Origin: Neostapfia colusana
Lineage: Eukaryota; Streptophyta; Magnoliopsida; Poales; Poaceae
Assembly (NCBI GenBank): GCA_030760725.1
Contig: JASWHV010000012.1
Span: 34,627,652 to 34,691,651, forward strand
Direction of reading: 5' to 3'
DNA length: 64,000 nucleotides
This document shows, piece after piece, positions 35,901-47,177 of this stretch (position 1 is its first letter; each line of letters begins with the position of its first letter). A program made the translations under genes and the position numbers. The notes under the pieces were generated by a model. That model was not told the origin of the DNA. It saw only the letters and a program-made list of their open reading frames with translations, and made no database searches.

Positions 35901-36222
35901 AGGGCTGGCCTCGCTTCTCCGCAGAGGCTAGCTCCGGGAGCAACACGTGTCCCACGGGGTCGGACCTCGCCCCTTTTTCAGAGGCAAGCTCCTAGCCTTC
36001 CACGTAGCCAGTTGGCGGCGGACCTCTCCCCCTTTGCGGGGATGAGCTCCGAAGGTGCCACGTGGCCAGCGGGCCGCGGGAAATGTCTTTGGCGCTTCTC
36101 GGTGAACTGGAATCAGCTCTTTTCGGCTATCCTTTCGATTCTTTTTCTGTTTTTACTTATTTAAAAATGTTTCTCTATATAAAATATGAATGCATGCAGA
36201 AATCAAAATTGAGGGTGTCACA
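32975..36222 (-). repeat. Element C right LTR (5' LTR)
   Basis: Matches the left LTR throughout; it is 48 bp longer, accounted for by one extra minisatellite unit (about 35721-35768). TATA box at 35156-35164. In the minisatellite (35356-36080) only six exact CACGTG cores remain; others read CACATG or CATGTG, as expected from decay of methylated CpG. Confidence 0.92.
35356..36080 (-). repeat. G-box minisatellite in element C right LTR, 14 units
   Basis: Same array as 29650-30324 plus one unit (35721-35768) containing gacacgtgtcc. Unit borders are marked by gagctcc/gagttcc. It sits between the A+T-rich U3 end and the TATA box. Confidence 0.85.
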
Positions 36223-36380
36223 GCGCGCCACTAAGGCGGTGGCGACCTGGCCTTTGCCCACTTAACACCATACCCGGGTTGCATTTCCATGTGAATGGCT
36301 AAGTGTAGTTGTTGGCTCGCCAAGCCTATCACAACCTCTCCTCCTTTACCCAGGCTTAGGACCAGCTGTGTCAACTTCTT
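36223..36380 (-). mobile_element. RTE LINE 5' fragment beyond element C
   Basis: Resumes with the duplicated GCGCG and continues the 5' tandem repeat (cgccactaaggcggtggcg), then 'ctcctcctttacccaggcttaggaccagctgtg', a stretch I associate with plant RTE LINE sequences. The right border with element A is near 36380-36390. Confidence 0.7.
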
Positions 36381-36584
36381 TTATTAATTTCAGCCTATAT
36401 GAGGATGTGAACAAGTCTCGAAGCATCTCACATCTCTCTACTATGTAAGGATGTGGACATTCGCTGAAGCGTGCCACAACTCACACCAAGCACACAAACA
36501 TAAGCAATCATCACAAAAGTTCAGCACATCACTCTTGTTCAAGCTACTACAGTCTAAGCGTTCCTATTACAACTTTATTCAATG

Positions 36585-37570
36585 AGGAACCTAAACTTAA
36601 TCGTGAGAACCGGTGCTATTCTCGCCATGTGACGGAGGTGGTCCATACATGAGCGCACGCCAGGGTAAGTCGGCAGTCCATGTCGCAATATATGATTCTG
36701 GTGCTCCATTTGTTCCCACGTTGGCACGAGTCTCCTCTTGTTTTTCGAGCAAGTATAGCTTCTTGCGGAGGTAGCGGATCTCTTAGTGTGCTCTTGCATA
36801 GTGGTTTCCTAACTCCACGAGCAACCTCTGAGACTTGTCAGCAGCTTCTGGGTTGGAAAGAGCTCCTTCATGGGGTCCAATGATCTCCCTTGTACCACTC
36901 TTCCGATATGGGTGCAGCTCAAAGGTAGTGTTCTCAAGCCACTCGTGGAAGGCGTAGCACAGTCCGGTGAGCATCCCATGCAGCATCATCAATAGCTTCT
37001 GCCCTTGTAGCTCTCCATGTGGGTGTGAAGTGCCGTGTGACAACCCTACCGTTAGATAGGATGGTTACCTCAGCCTTCCACTCTTCATGTCTGAGACGAG
37101 GGACTTTCTTGAGGATGTACTCCGGATATAGGCTGCAACAATCAAGGAACTCTCTAAGGTCCCTGGATGTGTCCTCCTTCCATCCCGTCTGACTGGAATT
37201 CTTGAACTGAACGGTTGGCCCGTTATTCACCTTCATTCTCAGCCTCAGCAGGGGGTGGCTCCTCTTCAGATTCATCTACTTCTGACATAGCTTCATGAGG
37301 CTTCGCTGGATGTAAGCCCGCATGAAACTCCTCCAAAGGTGTGTACCAATGCTGCTCTTCTTGTGGATCGTCCTCCATGTCTTCTTCGATTGGTTCCACC
37401 TCTTCCGGATCCTCTTCCTCATGCATGGATCTACTGACTTCATCTTTCTCATGGGGTTCCATCTTCACCCCCTCCCAATATGGTCCATCGGACACCTCAG
37501 TGGGGTTAAGTGCACTCCCAAGTGGTGGTGGACAAGTTCTCATGCATGTTGTGCTCCTAGTAACCGGCAT
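36585..37570 (-). pseudogene. Element A orf0: extra pre-gag protein
   Basis: Best start is ATG 37570 (MPVTRSTTCMRTCPPP), because upstream residues run into leader sequence. Residues about 35-110 are highly acidic (EEEDPEEVEPIEEDMEDDPQ). After a frameshift near 37223 comes the domain shared with element B: RHEEWKAEVTILSNGRVV, HFTPTWRATRAEAIDDAAWDA. A second shift leads to a Leu-rich likely coiled coil (KSQRLLVELGNHYARAH, stop, EIRYLRKKLYLLEKQEE) and an end near 36599. The order acidic region, beta-beta-helix-like domain, coiled coil matches B's orf0. Not gag, protease or pol. Function is unknown; the domain pattern loosely recalls the second half of a dsRNA-binding fold. Confidence 0.6.
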
Positions 37571-37826
37571 CGATAAATAAGACATGAGAAACTTTAGAGA
37601 AGAAGGAAATAACTCCAAAATTTCAGAAGCTATGAAGCAAGAAAACAGAAAGTGTGGATGTGCACAAGAAAAGAAGAAAAGAGGGGCTGAAAATAGCACT
37701 TTGCGGTGGCTGAGTTGATAAATAAAGTGCAGCAGCAAGCAATTTTTGAAAATAACATTTTATAGAGGTATTCCTATGTATTTTAGAGTGTCCATTCTAC
37801 CTAGGCTTGCGTCCTACAGTCAACGT

Positions 37827-37839
37827 GGCTCTGATGCCA
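37827..37839 (-). promoter_or_regulatory. Element A primer-binding site, one mismatch
   Basis: The minus strand reads TGGCATCAGAGCC, a T-to-C change from the initiator tRNA-Met PBS, 3 bp from the LTR start at 37843. Confidence 0.8.
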
Positions 37840-37842
37840 ATT

Positions 37843-40432
37843 TGTGACACCCGGTTCCGAAAATAAACCAAGTGAATGCATATAGGTGCCCAGAATGTTC
37901 ATCACACATACACAGCTTTATCACAAACTGAATTAAGAATATAACCATGTACAAATAATGTCTAAGTACTTTATTACATTGACTCATTGTCCCACTCATT
38001 AATTTTTAACTTATTCTTGCAGTAGAAGACTCTAAACGACAGCGGAAAATGCCTAAGAAAACATGCTCCAACTTAAACTCCACAAGCATGTTGACGGTAG
38101 TGCGCACGCCTAGTACTCCACCTGTTCCTCGAAATATTCTTCTCCTGTAGCTGATTCATATGTGGGAATGCAAGGGTGAGTACATGTCGTACTCAGCAAG
38201 TGCGGGAAAAGTATGACATGTAGCTTACAACAAGTTAGAGAATAAATGGTTTCATTGAAGCAATCAAATTTTATTTCACAAACATAGTAAAAACAGTAAC
38301 TATCTCTAGGTGAGTTAAATACCAACATAACCAAGTAATTCATCATCATTCCTTCATCATAAGTCATCATTTATCAAGCCTCAACCAGCCAATACTCTTT
38401 CTCAAATTCATCTCATACTCATAAATACTCATGATCAACACATATTCATATAATCAAATCCAATCTCATATTCATGACCACAACCAGTCCCAAAACCAAT
38501 CCCAATGACCATACCCGAATAACCATCCCAAGTTTTGCCTCTAATAATGGAAGTTGGCCAGGTGCATGTAACCAGAAGCATAGCTATCATGATAATTTTA
38601 CACTCCGTAGAGGTGGCACCACTTTACCCACAAGTTTGTGATTTCGTCACCCGTCGGCGAATAGAGAGAACCTCCATTCTGCCACTACAAAACCGTCGGT
38701 GTATGTACAAGATATCACAAAATAGCATTTACAAAGGGGCTAATAGAATGTACGGACCCACTGAGGTTTCGCCGGCAGGCTCGAATCTCCATTCTCCCAC
38801 CCAGTGGCCCCCTCGTGTGCCATGCAGTTCCCAGGGCAGTCCTCCTCGACTCCCATTCCCCGCACCATCCAATGGTCCATAACAAGCTAGCAACACACCT
38901 AATTAGTCAGCTAAGCCGCACCCATATTTGTCCTTGTGGTAGCACTATTTTCCTGGCATGTGCTTGCATGAACCGGTCCTTAGATCTACGGCAAGCAAAC
39001 CACCATCTCATTCAGCAACATCCACGAACCAAGCTCGCCTAGATCTCCCCGATTCCATGCCCATTAACATCATCAAGTTCTCATCATCTTTAATCTCATG
39101 AGTGCAGTAGGTAAACATGGTTTATTTCAGCTTCCTGTATCCCGTAAATTGAGCTAAGCAAAAGGAAAAAAACGACCATACGCGACTCATTAATTTTCCC
39201 AGCGACAAGGATGGCTAACAAATATAGTAAACTCCTATAAAAGGGTTTCCCATCAAGTTGACACGAGCATGCAAGTTCTACAATCAAAACAGTTCGGAAA
39301 CTCAGGTTCAATATGGTCAAGGAGCACTTGCCTTGCTCCCGCGGTTCGTGTTGCTCAAGCGTCTCGAAGTATTGGTGCTGTTGTTCCTCATAGATGGTCT
39401 CTTGACGTGTCCTTCTACTGACGACCACACACATACAAAGATTGCAGCAATCAATTATCATGCACAAACTTTACTCAAGATGCAATGAGGTGGATGAATG
39501 CAATTTCTATGGTGCAGTTTATAAAAATCAGTTTGCACGTGTTCTTGCAAGTTTTAGTAGGCTTCCATGGGATTTTATGATGAACAAGGCTGCTGGGATC
39601 AAGTGTGTACGTGGTTATGATCCTGACACAATTTGTAGATCAATTCCACCGTCAAAACTTGACCAAAACATGGTCTGTCCACACGCAGAAATTTCTGCTC
39701 GCAAAGGGTGGAGAGAACGGGTGCGTAGAAACAGCGGCGGCGTGGTAAGAGAGGTAACGGAGACCTACCTCACTTCTTCCTCCTCTCCTCCTTGCAGCAG
39801 GACCTTCTTCTTTGCAATGGCAGCAGCTGGAGATTTTCTTTGGAGAAATTTGCAGCTGCGGCTAGGGCAGGATGTCGGGGGCTTCTTCTCCGGCGACGGT
39901 GAGGTGTGGCGGAGCTTCGACGGCGGCCAAACTCAGCAGGGTGGTGACCAAGCCTTGGCAGCACAGAGAGAGGGGGCGGTGGCCAGAAAAATAGGGCTAG
40001 GGGGTGGCGGCTAGGAGGGGAGTTTTATTTATAAGGGGGAGAAAACAGCTAGGGTGGCTAGGATTTTAGCAACTCATTTATCCAAGGGTTGAGATTTGAT
40101 TTAGAAAGAGGTGGGAGCTAGGGCTGTGATTTAATTATTTATTTTCCACCAAAGTCTGAGGGGGGGGGGATTTCCCTAGGGGAATTTTGGGGAAATTGGA
40201 GAAATTTGAGAAAATTTGGAACAAATTAGGGGCAGCCAGGTTTGGCTATTTTATTTATTTATTTATTTTCCTTTTTATTTTTATTTTGTATTTATTTTTA
40301 TTATTTCTCATTTTATTCATTTTATTAATTTATTTATTTCTATATTCCTTTCTTTATTTTCTTCATCTTTTTAAATGCTTCTCTACATGAAAAATGTATG
40401 CAATGTATGGTAGTAAATTTGAGGCTGTTACA
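37843..40432 (-). repeat. Element A right LTR (5' LTR)
   Basis: 2590 bp, TGTGACACCC to CTGTTACA. TATA-like box at 40026-40033; T-rich low-complexity run at about 40240-40370. Compared with the left LTR it retains about 185 bp near 38440-38625 but lacks about 200 bp present at 8800-8916 plus 21523-21560. Substitutions are clearly more frequent than between the LTRs of B or C. Confidence 0.88.
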
Positions 40433-40480
40433 GGCGCTAGGACGTGAGTAAGCTTCTTGCTAACCAGTTCGACCGCTAGT
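40433..40480 (-). mobile_element. Long gypsy LTR G/F, fragment 2 of 3, with target duplications
   Basis: Short piece between element A (GGCGC duplication at 40433-40437) and element D (CTAGT at 40476-40480). It has no features of its own and is part of the host LTR. Confidence 0.6.
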
Positions 40481-41344
40481 TGATGAGGACATCACAACAG
40501 TGGATACTCACATTGATATACAAGGACCAATCACAAGAGGACGAGCACGGTTACTAAATCAGCAGGTGGACTCGTTCCTAACTTCCTACCCATGTGATTT
40601 TGAGAATGGATTGCTATTGAATGATTTAATTGTTATTAGGAACCATGGACATGATCAACAAGTAAAAGGAGGAGGATTTGGAGACGTGGAGAATCAGATG
40701 GGACGTCCACAAGTTGATGGAAACAGTCACCAACTCGGACTCGAGTTCAACTCGGAGTCCAGGAGCAGTACATCTTAAAACGGACACCCAGGATGCATAC
40801 GGACTCCGTTTTTGACGCTCTACATATGCATGGAAAGATGAGAAGATAAACTTTCCAATGGTTCTGGTCCCACATTAAAATTCGCAGGGAGTCGTTGGGA
40901 ATTGTCGAATGAAGTTGAATTCGAAGTTCTGTCCGGTGTTGCACCACCGTATTGGGCTTTTGGTCCTTGTATCCCGTATGAGTCCATTAGGGACGCGTCT
41001 AAGGGTCTTATGGTCGAACTCTAGCCTTTAAATACTGCAGCCGCCGGCCATATTTGGTGGGTTTTGCTTAGATTAAACACTTTCTCCGTTCTACGGTTTG
41101 TGAGACCCCAATTTCGCAATTTCATATTGCATCTTCGTCGTTCTTGCTTGTGTTCTCGGTTGCACCTGCAGGGATAGCCTTCTTGGCGAGGTCAAGCGTG
41201 TGAAGCATGGTTGATAACCAACGGAGCAGTGGTGTAGTGATTGCAAGGGTGTTCTGATCTGCTCGAGTTCCTCAGATCATCAACGTCGAGATCTCCACTT
41301 CAATCGACCTACCTTTCGGAAGATCGGGGCTAAACTACTCTTCA
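40481..41344 (+). repeat. Element D 5' LTR
   Basis: 864 bp, TGATGAGG to TCTTCA. Probable TATA-like box tttaaata at 41027-41034. The first 280 bp are an open frame on the plus strand (to 40778) that repeats the C-terminal coding frame seen at the 3' LTR. Homologous to 53137-53933 and, inverted, to 55823-56688. Confidence 0.85.
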
Positions 41345-41346
41345 TT

Positions 41347-41356
41347 TGGTATCAGA
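41347..41356 (+). promoter_or_regulatory. Element D primer-binding site
   Basis: TGGTATCAGA two bases after the LTR end, complementary to the initiator tRNA-Met 3' end over ten bases. The same site is at 53936-53945 in copy E. Confidence 0.75.
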
Positions 41357-42654
41357 TTTCAGGTTGCCCGTGAGGTACTTTGATTTCCCACTAGATTAGT
41401 TTTTGTTTTTCATACCTAGAGTCCACAGAAAAAGCCAGAAAAACATATCGTGTTACCGATTCTTAGACTATAGTGCCTGCAAGTTTTCGTTTTTCAGTTT
41501 GCCTTGTTGAGTTTGCATTCGTGTGGTCGAGTCTTGTTGCTGGTTTAGCTTTGTGTTTTTGGGTCGTAGTTATCGTTTTTCTTCCTTATTTTTCTTGCTG
41601 CTCACCTATTCCACAATCCCTAAACAACAAACCGAGCCACCAAGATCATCGGTTTGCCCTAGCTAGCCGCCTTGCGTGAACTCCCGCATCGCCAGCCCTA
41701 GAACAGGTGACAAACCATTGTGCCAGTCCTCCTTGATTCATCACACAACATCCCATCAGCCGTCGTTGCTAAATTCTGATTGTTTTTCACATCCTATTGC
41801 GAGATATTTTTCAAAACCGAGTTTGAATCAACAGAAAAAACAGTAACTTGGGTAGCCTACCTTAAAACGGCCATAACTTTTGCATACGAACTCGAAATCG
41901 GGCGATTTTTTTCAAATTGATCTACTCAAAATTTCGCAACCGACTTTCCACCGCCTCGCCGCGTTCGGCGGATTTTGTTTGGCCAAATTCCCCTCGGAAG
42001 ATAGACTATCCGGCTTCTGAAGTTTCAGCACAAATTTTAAAGAATCTTCTTGATTTTCTATAGGCCACATCTTACATCCAATTGAGCTGCAAAGTTGCGT
42101 GCTTCCTATTTTTGTGCTCTCAAGTAAACAAAAAATATCAGAAAATATTAAAAAAAAGAAAAAAAAATAGTGAAGAGAGCACATATATTAAAGCATTGAC
42201 AACACACACTTGAAACAGCTGGCCTATACACTTGTGCTGTACTTGTTGCTTATATCTTCCTGATCTTCTATTTGCCTCTCTACCGCCTTGTGTTGTGCTA
42301 GGCCTAGAACACTTGTTAACCAGCAACAGTTCCTACATTGAATACTTATTCAACTTTGTTTGCTGTTAACAATTTTTCTTTGCTTATTAGCCACTATATT
42401 GTGCCATCCAAGCTCCACTTTTCCTCTTGAGTAGAACAGGTACCTTTGCAATCACTCCACGCTTCATTGGTTCTCACCGTCCACCATTTACCACCTGCTA
42501 TGTCGGTAAGAACACTTGTAAGAACGTGGTAAGATGCTTGAGAGAGAGAGAGAGAGAAAGAGATTGTTTCCTTCCTTCCACTTTTCACATTGCCACTATC
42601 CTTCGTAGTTGATAGGGATAACATCTTTTTGTTGCCTTTTGTTTACTACTAACA
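41357..42654 (+). other. Element D untranslated leader
   Basis: About 1.3 kb without a supported gene. It contains an A-rich run (42128-42170) and a GA microsatellite at 42540-42557; the same leader in copy E (53946-55212) has a longer GA run. Small ORFs in either strand are not conserved in frame between the copies. Confidence 0.6.
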
Positions 42655-43355
42655 ATGACAGAAGATAAAAGGGATGATGAATGTGTTCAACATGCTGAGT
42701 TGCGTGACATGATGAGGAAATGACAGATATGTTCACCAAAACCCAAGCATCGATAGAGGCGTCATTGACGACCTTGAATCGCCAACTTGCTGATGTTGTT
42801 GTTCAGATGGATACTCTTGAGGCGCGGCTGCCTCTCGCTGAAGGTCGTGAAGACGATGCTTATAATATGGAAGATCATAACAATCAACCATGACTTCCAC
42901 GTTATCTACGAGATATGGGAGGTAATAATCGTTATAATTACAATGATCATCACAACAATTTTAATCGCCCACTTGATGATCCTTTTGCTAAAGTCAAATT
43001 TACTATACCTTCTTTTTCTGGTGCTTATGATGCTGAGGCATATCTTGATTGGGAGATGACAGTAGAGCAGAAATTTAATGCCCACCTTGATCCTGAACAA
43101 CATAGAGTTCGTCAAGCCACTAGTGAGTTTAAGGATTTTGCTATCATATGGTGGAATGAACTTGTTAAAACTAGAACTGATCCTCTAACATGGGATATAT
43201 TAAAGGAAGCTATGCGTATTTATTTTGTTCCTCCTTCTTTTCAGCGGGACCTTCGTAAAAATTGCAGCGCTTAGACCAAGGTAACATGTCCGTAGAGGAG
43301 TATTATGAAGAGTTACAAAAGGGTATGTTGCGCTGTGGGGTAGTAGAAGACATGG
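42655..43355 (+). pseudogene. gag: Element D gag, N-terminal and capsid part
   Basis: Starts at ATG 42655 (MTEDKRDDECVQHAELRD). A one-base loss near 42718, a TGA near 42891 and a shift near 43262 break the frame. The capsid region reads FAKVKFTIPSFSGAYDAEAY and FKDFAIIWWNELVKT, then the FVPPSFQRDLRK block. Copy E carries the same region and shows that the 42718 lesion is specific to D. Confidence 0.82.
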
Positions 43356-46300
43356 ATGATAATAGCTCGTTTTTATGGGAGGTTGAGGCGTGAAATTCAG
43401 GACATTGTTGATTATAAGGAATATGATACTGTTAACAGATTATTTCAGCTGGCTATGTTGGCAGAAAAAGAATTGCAGTGCCGCCAACAACAGCAGCACC
43501 AACGCATGAGGAGCACATTTACACCGCGTTCGACATCTACACCATCCAAAACAGCACCATCTTCGAGTTTTCCTACTGCCACTACACCATCGAATGGTGG
43601 CCAACAAACTTCATCTACTGCTCCATTTCCTCGGGCGCCGGAGGGCAGCAAGATGACACCATTCAAGCCTACGTCTTCCACTCCTTCCACAAGTCGAACT
43701 TCCAACATTAAGTGTCACCGCTGCCAGGGAGTTGGTCATGTAATAAAAGGTTGCCCTAGCAAACGAGCATACATAGCACGAGATGATGGCGGGTATGATA
43801 GTACTTCGGATATTGAAGATGAATATTCTCTTGCTACTAACGTTGCCGGACCAAAAGATGACCACTATAGCACAGATGAAGAGGTACTTGGTACTGCAGC
43901 AATGGAAAATTATAGAAGCATAATTGTGCAGTGTGCTTTGAGCTCCAAAGTTGAGGCGGATGACAAGCTACAACGACACAATCTTTTTCACATGTTTCTC
44001 ATCGTCAAGGACTGCCGTGTGCACACTATAATTGATGGAGGCAGCTGCAACAACTTGGTGAACACGGATGTGGTCAAGAAACTTGGTTTGACAACAAGAG
44101 CACACCCTCATCCATACCACATTCAGTGGTTCAACAACAGCGGTAAGGTTAGGGTAACACAAACAGCGAGGGTCCATTTTTCGATTGGTTCTTACCATGA
44201 TTTTGCTGATTTTGATGTCGTACCTATGGATGCTTGTTCTCTTTTGTTGGGGCGTCCTTGGGAATTTGATACGGATGCTATTCATCATGGTAGAACTAAT
44301 AAATATACTCTGATGCATAAATGAAAGAAAATCACTTTGCTTCCTATGACTTCTGCTGAAATTGTACATTTTGAGAAAAGTAAAACACGTGATGATAAGG
44401 CAACAAAATCACTAGACTCTGAAAAACAGCAAGTAATTAAGTTAAAATCACCTTCGTTGCTCACAACTAAATCTGACCTTGCTGATTTATTTAATACCAA
44501 GGGGATGTACTACGCTTTAGTATGCAAAGAAGCTATATTTTCAATTCATTAAGTGTCCATTGCATTGCCCCCTTCTTTTGCTAACCTTTTGCAGGATTTT
44601 ACGGATGTGTTTCCCCCCGAGATACCCCATGGATTACCACCTATGAGGGGCATTGAACATAAGATCGACTTGATTCCAGGGGCAAGTTTGCCAAATCATG
44701 CGGCGTACAGGGCGAATCCGGAGGAGACAAGGGAAATTCAGCGACAAGTTCAAGATCTTTTGAACCGTGGGTATATTCGTGAAAGCCTTAGTCCTTGTTA
44801 TGTTCCTGTTCTTTTGGTTCCTAAGAAAGATGGTAGCTGGCGCATGTGTGTTGATTGTAGAGCGATTAATAACATCACTATTCGATATCGTTATCCTATT
44901 CCTCGCTTGGATGATATGCTTGATGAATTGAGTGGTGCTATTATTTTCACAAAAATTGACTTGCGTAGTGGTTACCACCAAATTAGAATGGCACTAGGAG
45001 ATGAATGGAAAACTGCATTTAAAACCAAGTTTGGACTTTATGAGTGGTTAGTAATGCCTTTTGGTTTAACTAATGCACCTAGCACTTTTATGTGATTGAT
45101 GAACGAGGTTTTACGTCCTTTTATTGGAGAATTTGTGGTGGTTTACTTCGATGATATCCTCATTTACAGCAAGTCATATGACGAACATCTTAATCACTTA
45201 CGTGCTGTTTTCAGTGTCTTGAGAGATGCACGTTTGTTTAGTAACCTCGAAAAGTGTGTCTTTTGCACCAATCGAGTTTCGTTTCTTGGATATGCCGTTT
45301 CATCGCAGGGAATTGAGATGCATGAGGCAAAAATTGTGGCGATCACTAGCTGGCCAACTCCATCAACCGTCACGCAGGTGCGTAATTTTCTTGGTCTTGC
45401 AGGTTTTTATCGACGCTTTGTGCGGGATTTCAGCACCATTGCAGCACCTCTCCATGAACTGATGAAGAAGGGAGTGCAGTTTCGATGGGGCGAACAGCAG
45501 CAACAAGCTTTTGATGTTCTCAAATCAAAGCTTACACAAGCACCATTGCTACAACTTCCTGATTTTGACAAGACATTTGAACTAGAATGTGATGCAAGCG
45601 GCATTGGTATTGGAGGTGTTCTCATACAAGGAGGTAAACCTGTTGCATTCTTTAGTGAAAAATTGCATGGTCCTTCTCTGAATTACTCTACTTATGATAA
45701 GGAATTGTATGCCTTAGTGCGAGTTCTACAAACTTGGCAACGTTACCTGTGGTCTAAGGAGTTCGTCATACATTCCGATCATGAATCTTTGAAGTATCTT
45801 AAGTGTCAAACCAATCTGAATAAACGACATGCTAAATGGATTGAGTTCATAGAATCGTTTCCGTACATCATTAAGCATAACAAAGGGAAGGAGAATGTTA
45901 TTGCAGATGCATTATCTAGACGTTACACCATGCTGTCCCAACTTGATCATAAAATATTTGGTTTGGAAACAATAAAAGGATTATATCCTACTGATTTGGA
46001 CTTCAAAGATGCCTTTGAAAATTATATAGAAGGAAGAACTTGGAATAAATATGTACTACTGGAGGGCCTCCTCTATCGTGCTAACAAGCTATGTGTTCCT
46101 GCTAGTTCCGTTCGCCTATTACTTTTGCAGGAAGCACATGCAGGAGGTTTGATGGGACATTTTTGAGTAAAGAAAACTGAGGACGTGATGTCCACACACT
46201 TCTTTTGGCCAAAGATGAGACGTGATGTCGAGCACTACATGTCACGATGCACCACTTGTAATAAAGCTAAGTCTCGACTTAACCCACATGGTCTTTATAT

Positions 46301-47177
46301 GCCTCTTTTTGTTCCTAGTGTACCTTGGCAGGATATTTCCATGGATTTTGTTTTGGGATTGCCTAGGACTAAGAGGGGGAGGGATAGTATTTTTGTGGTT
46401 GTTGATCGTTTCTCCAAAATGGCACATTTCATACCTTGTCATAAGAATGATAATGCCTCACACATTGCTGATTTGTTTATGACGGAAATTATTCGTTTAC
46501 ATGGTGAGCCAAATACCATTGTTTCTGATCGTGATGCAAAATTTTTAAGTCATTTTTGGAGAACTTTGTGGTATAAATTGGGAACCAAGCTGCTATTTTC
46601 AACCACATGTCACCCACAAACCAATGGACAAACTGAGGTAGTAAATCATACTCTATCCACTATGTTGTGGGCTGTTTTAAAAACAAATTTAAAGGGTTGG
46701 GAGGATTGTTTACCACATATAGAATTTGCTTACAACAGGTCAGTTCACTTTACTACAAAGGTAAGCCCATTCCAGGTAGTGTATGGTTTCAATCCCCGTG
46801 CTCCTATTGATTTATTACCTTTGCCTCCTTTTGAAACTATAAATTTGGATGCTACACAACGATCTGAATTCATTCTTAAGATGCATGAAACTACAAAGAA
46901 AAATATTAAAAGGATGAATGAGAAGTATAGAATTTCTGGTAGTAAAGGTAGAAAAGAAGTAAAACTTGAACCAGGGGACTTGGTATGGCTACATTTGAGA
47001 AAAGAACGATTCCCTCACTTGAGAAAATCTAAATTTATGCCACGAGCTGCTGGTCCTTTTAAGATTGTTGAAAAGGTCAATGACAATGCATATAAGCTTG
47101 AGTTGCCTCCCGATTTTGGGGTTAGTCCCACATTTAACATTTCAGATTTACGACCATACTTGGGGGGAAGAAGATGA
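43356..47177 (+). pseudogene. pol: Element D gag C-terminus and pol in one frame, four stops
   Basis: A single frame runs 3.8 kb with stops at 44322-44324 (TGA), 44550-44552 (TAA), 45093-45095 (TGA) and 46164-46166 (TGA). Order: gag C-terminus with Ser/Thr/Pro-rich linker, zinc knuckle CHRCQGVGHVIKGC near 43714, protease with IIDGGSCNN (DGGS instead of DSGA) near 44029, RT with VPKKDGSWRMCVD, KIDLRSGYHQI and YFDDILIYSKS, RNase H (ECDASGIGIGGVLI, HSDHESLKYL), integrase zinc region (CTTCNKAKSRLNPHG), and core (SMDFVLGLPRTKRGRDSIF, SDRDAKFLSHFW, TNGQTEVVNHTLS). The C-terminal module is GPFKIVEKVNDNAYKLELP. No shift occurs across pol, so decay is recent and mostly by point change. Confidence 0.92.

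Larger units (their letters stand above)
27268..36222 (-). mobile_element. Element C: non-autonomous gypsy retrotransposon lacking RT, RNase H and integrase
   Basis: 8,955 bp. LTRs 27268-30467 (3200 bp) and 32975-36222 (3248 bp) start TGTGACGCC and end GGTGTCACA; target duplication GCGCG at 27263-27267 and 36223-36227. Minus orientation is shown by PPT (30470-30483) and PBS (32957-32969). The internal region is only 2,507 bp: gag, zinc knuckle, protease and a short integrase-tail segment. LTR sequence and gag-protease relate it to element A, so an A-like autonomous element could have supplied its enzymes. It is a derivative that kept gag and protease rather than pol. Confidence 0.93.
6711..40432 (-). 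mobile_element. Element A: Ty3/gypsy chromovirus-like LTR retrotransposon, split by B and by LINE+C
   Basis: Bounded by LTRs starting TGTGACACCC and ending GTTACA, with a perfect 5-bp target duplication GGCGC at 6706-6710 and 40433-40437. Minus orientation is shown by the PPT at 21863-21874, the PBS at 37827-37839 and minus-strand pol. With inserts removed it is about 9.8 kb: left LTR about 2.54 kb, right LTR 2.59 kb. It keeps orf0 and a decayed pol but no gag is visible. Long LTRs, initiator-Met PBS and an extra pre-gag ORF fit the Tekay/Del group (RIRE3/RIRE8-like in rice); the family name is inferred from memory. Confidence 0.85.

Noticed and set aside
40240..40370. T-rich tract as a poly(A)/T tail of a retroposed SINE
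   Set aside because: It is part of the A LTR U3 in both LTR copies (also 21676-21800) and lacks SINE structure or flanking duplication.
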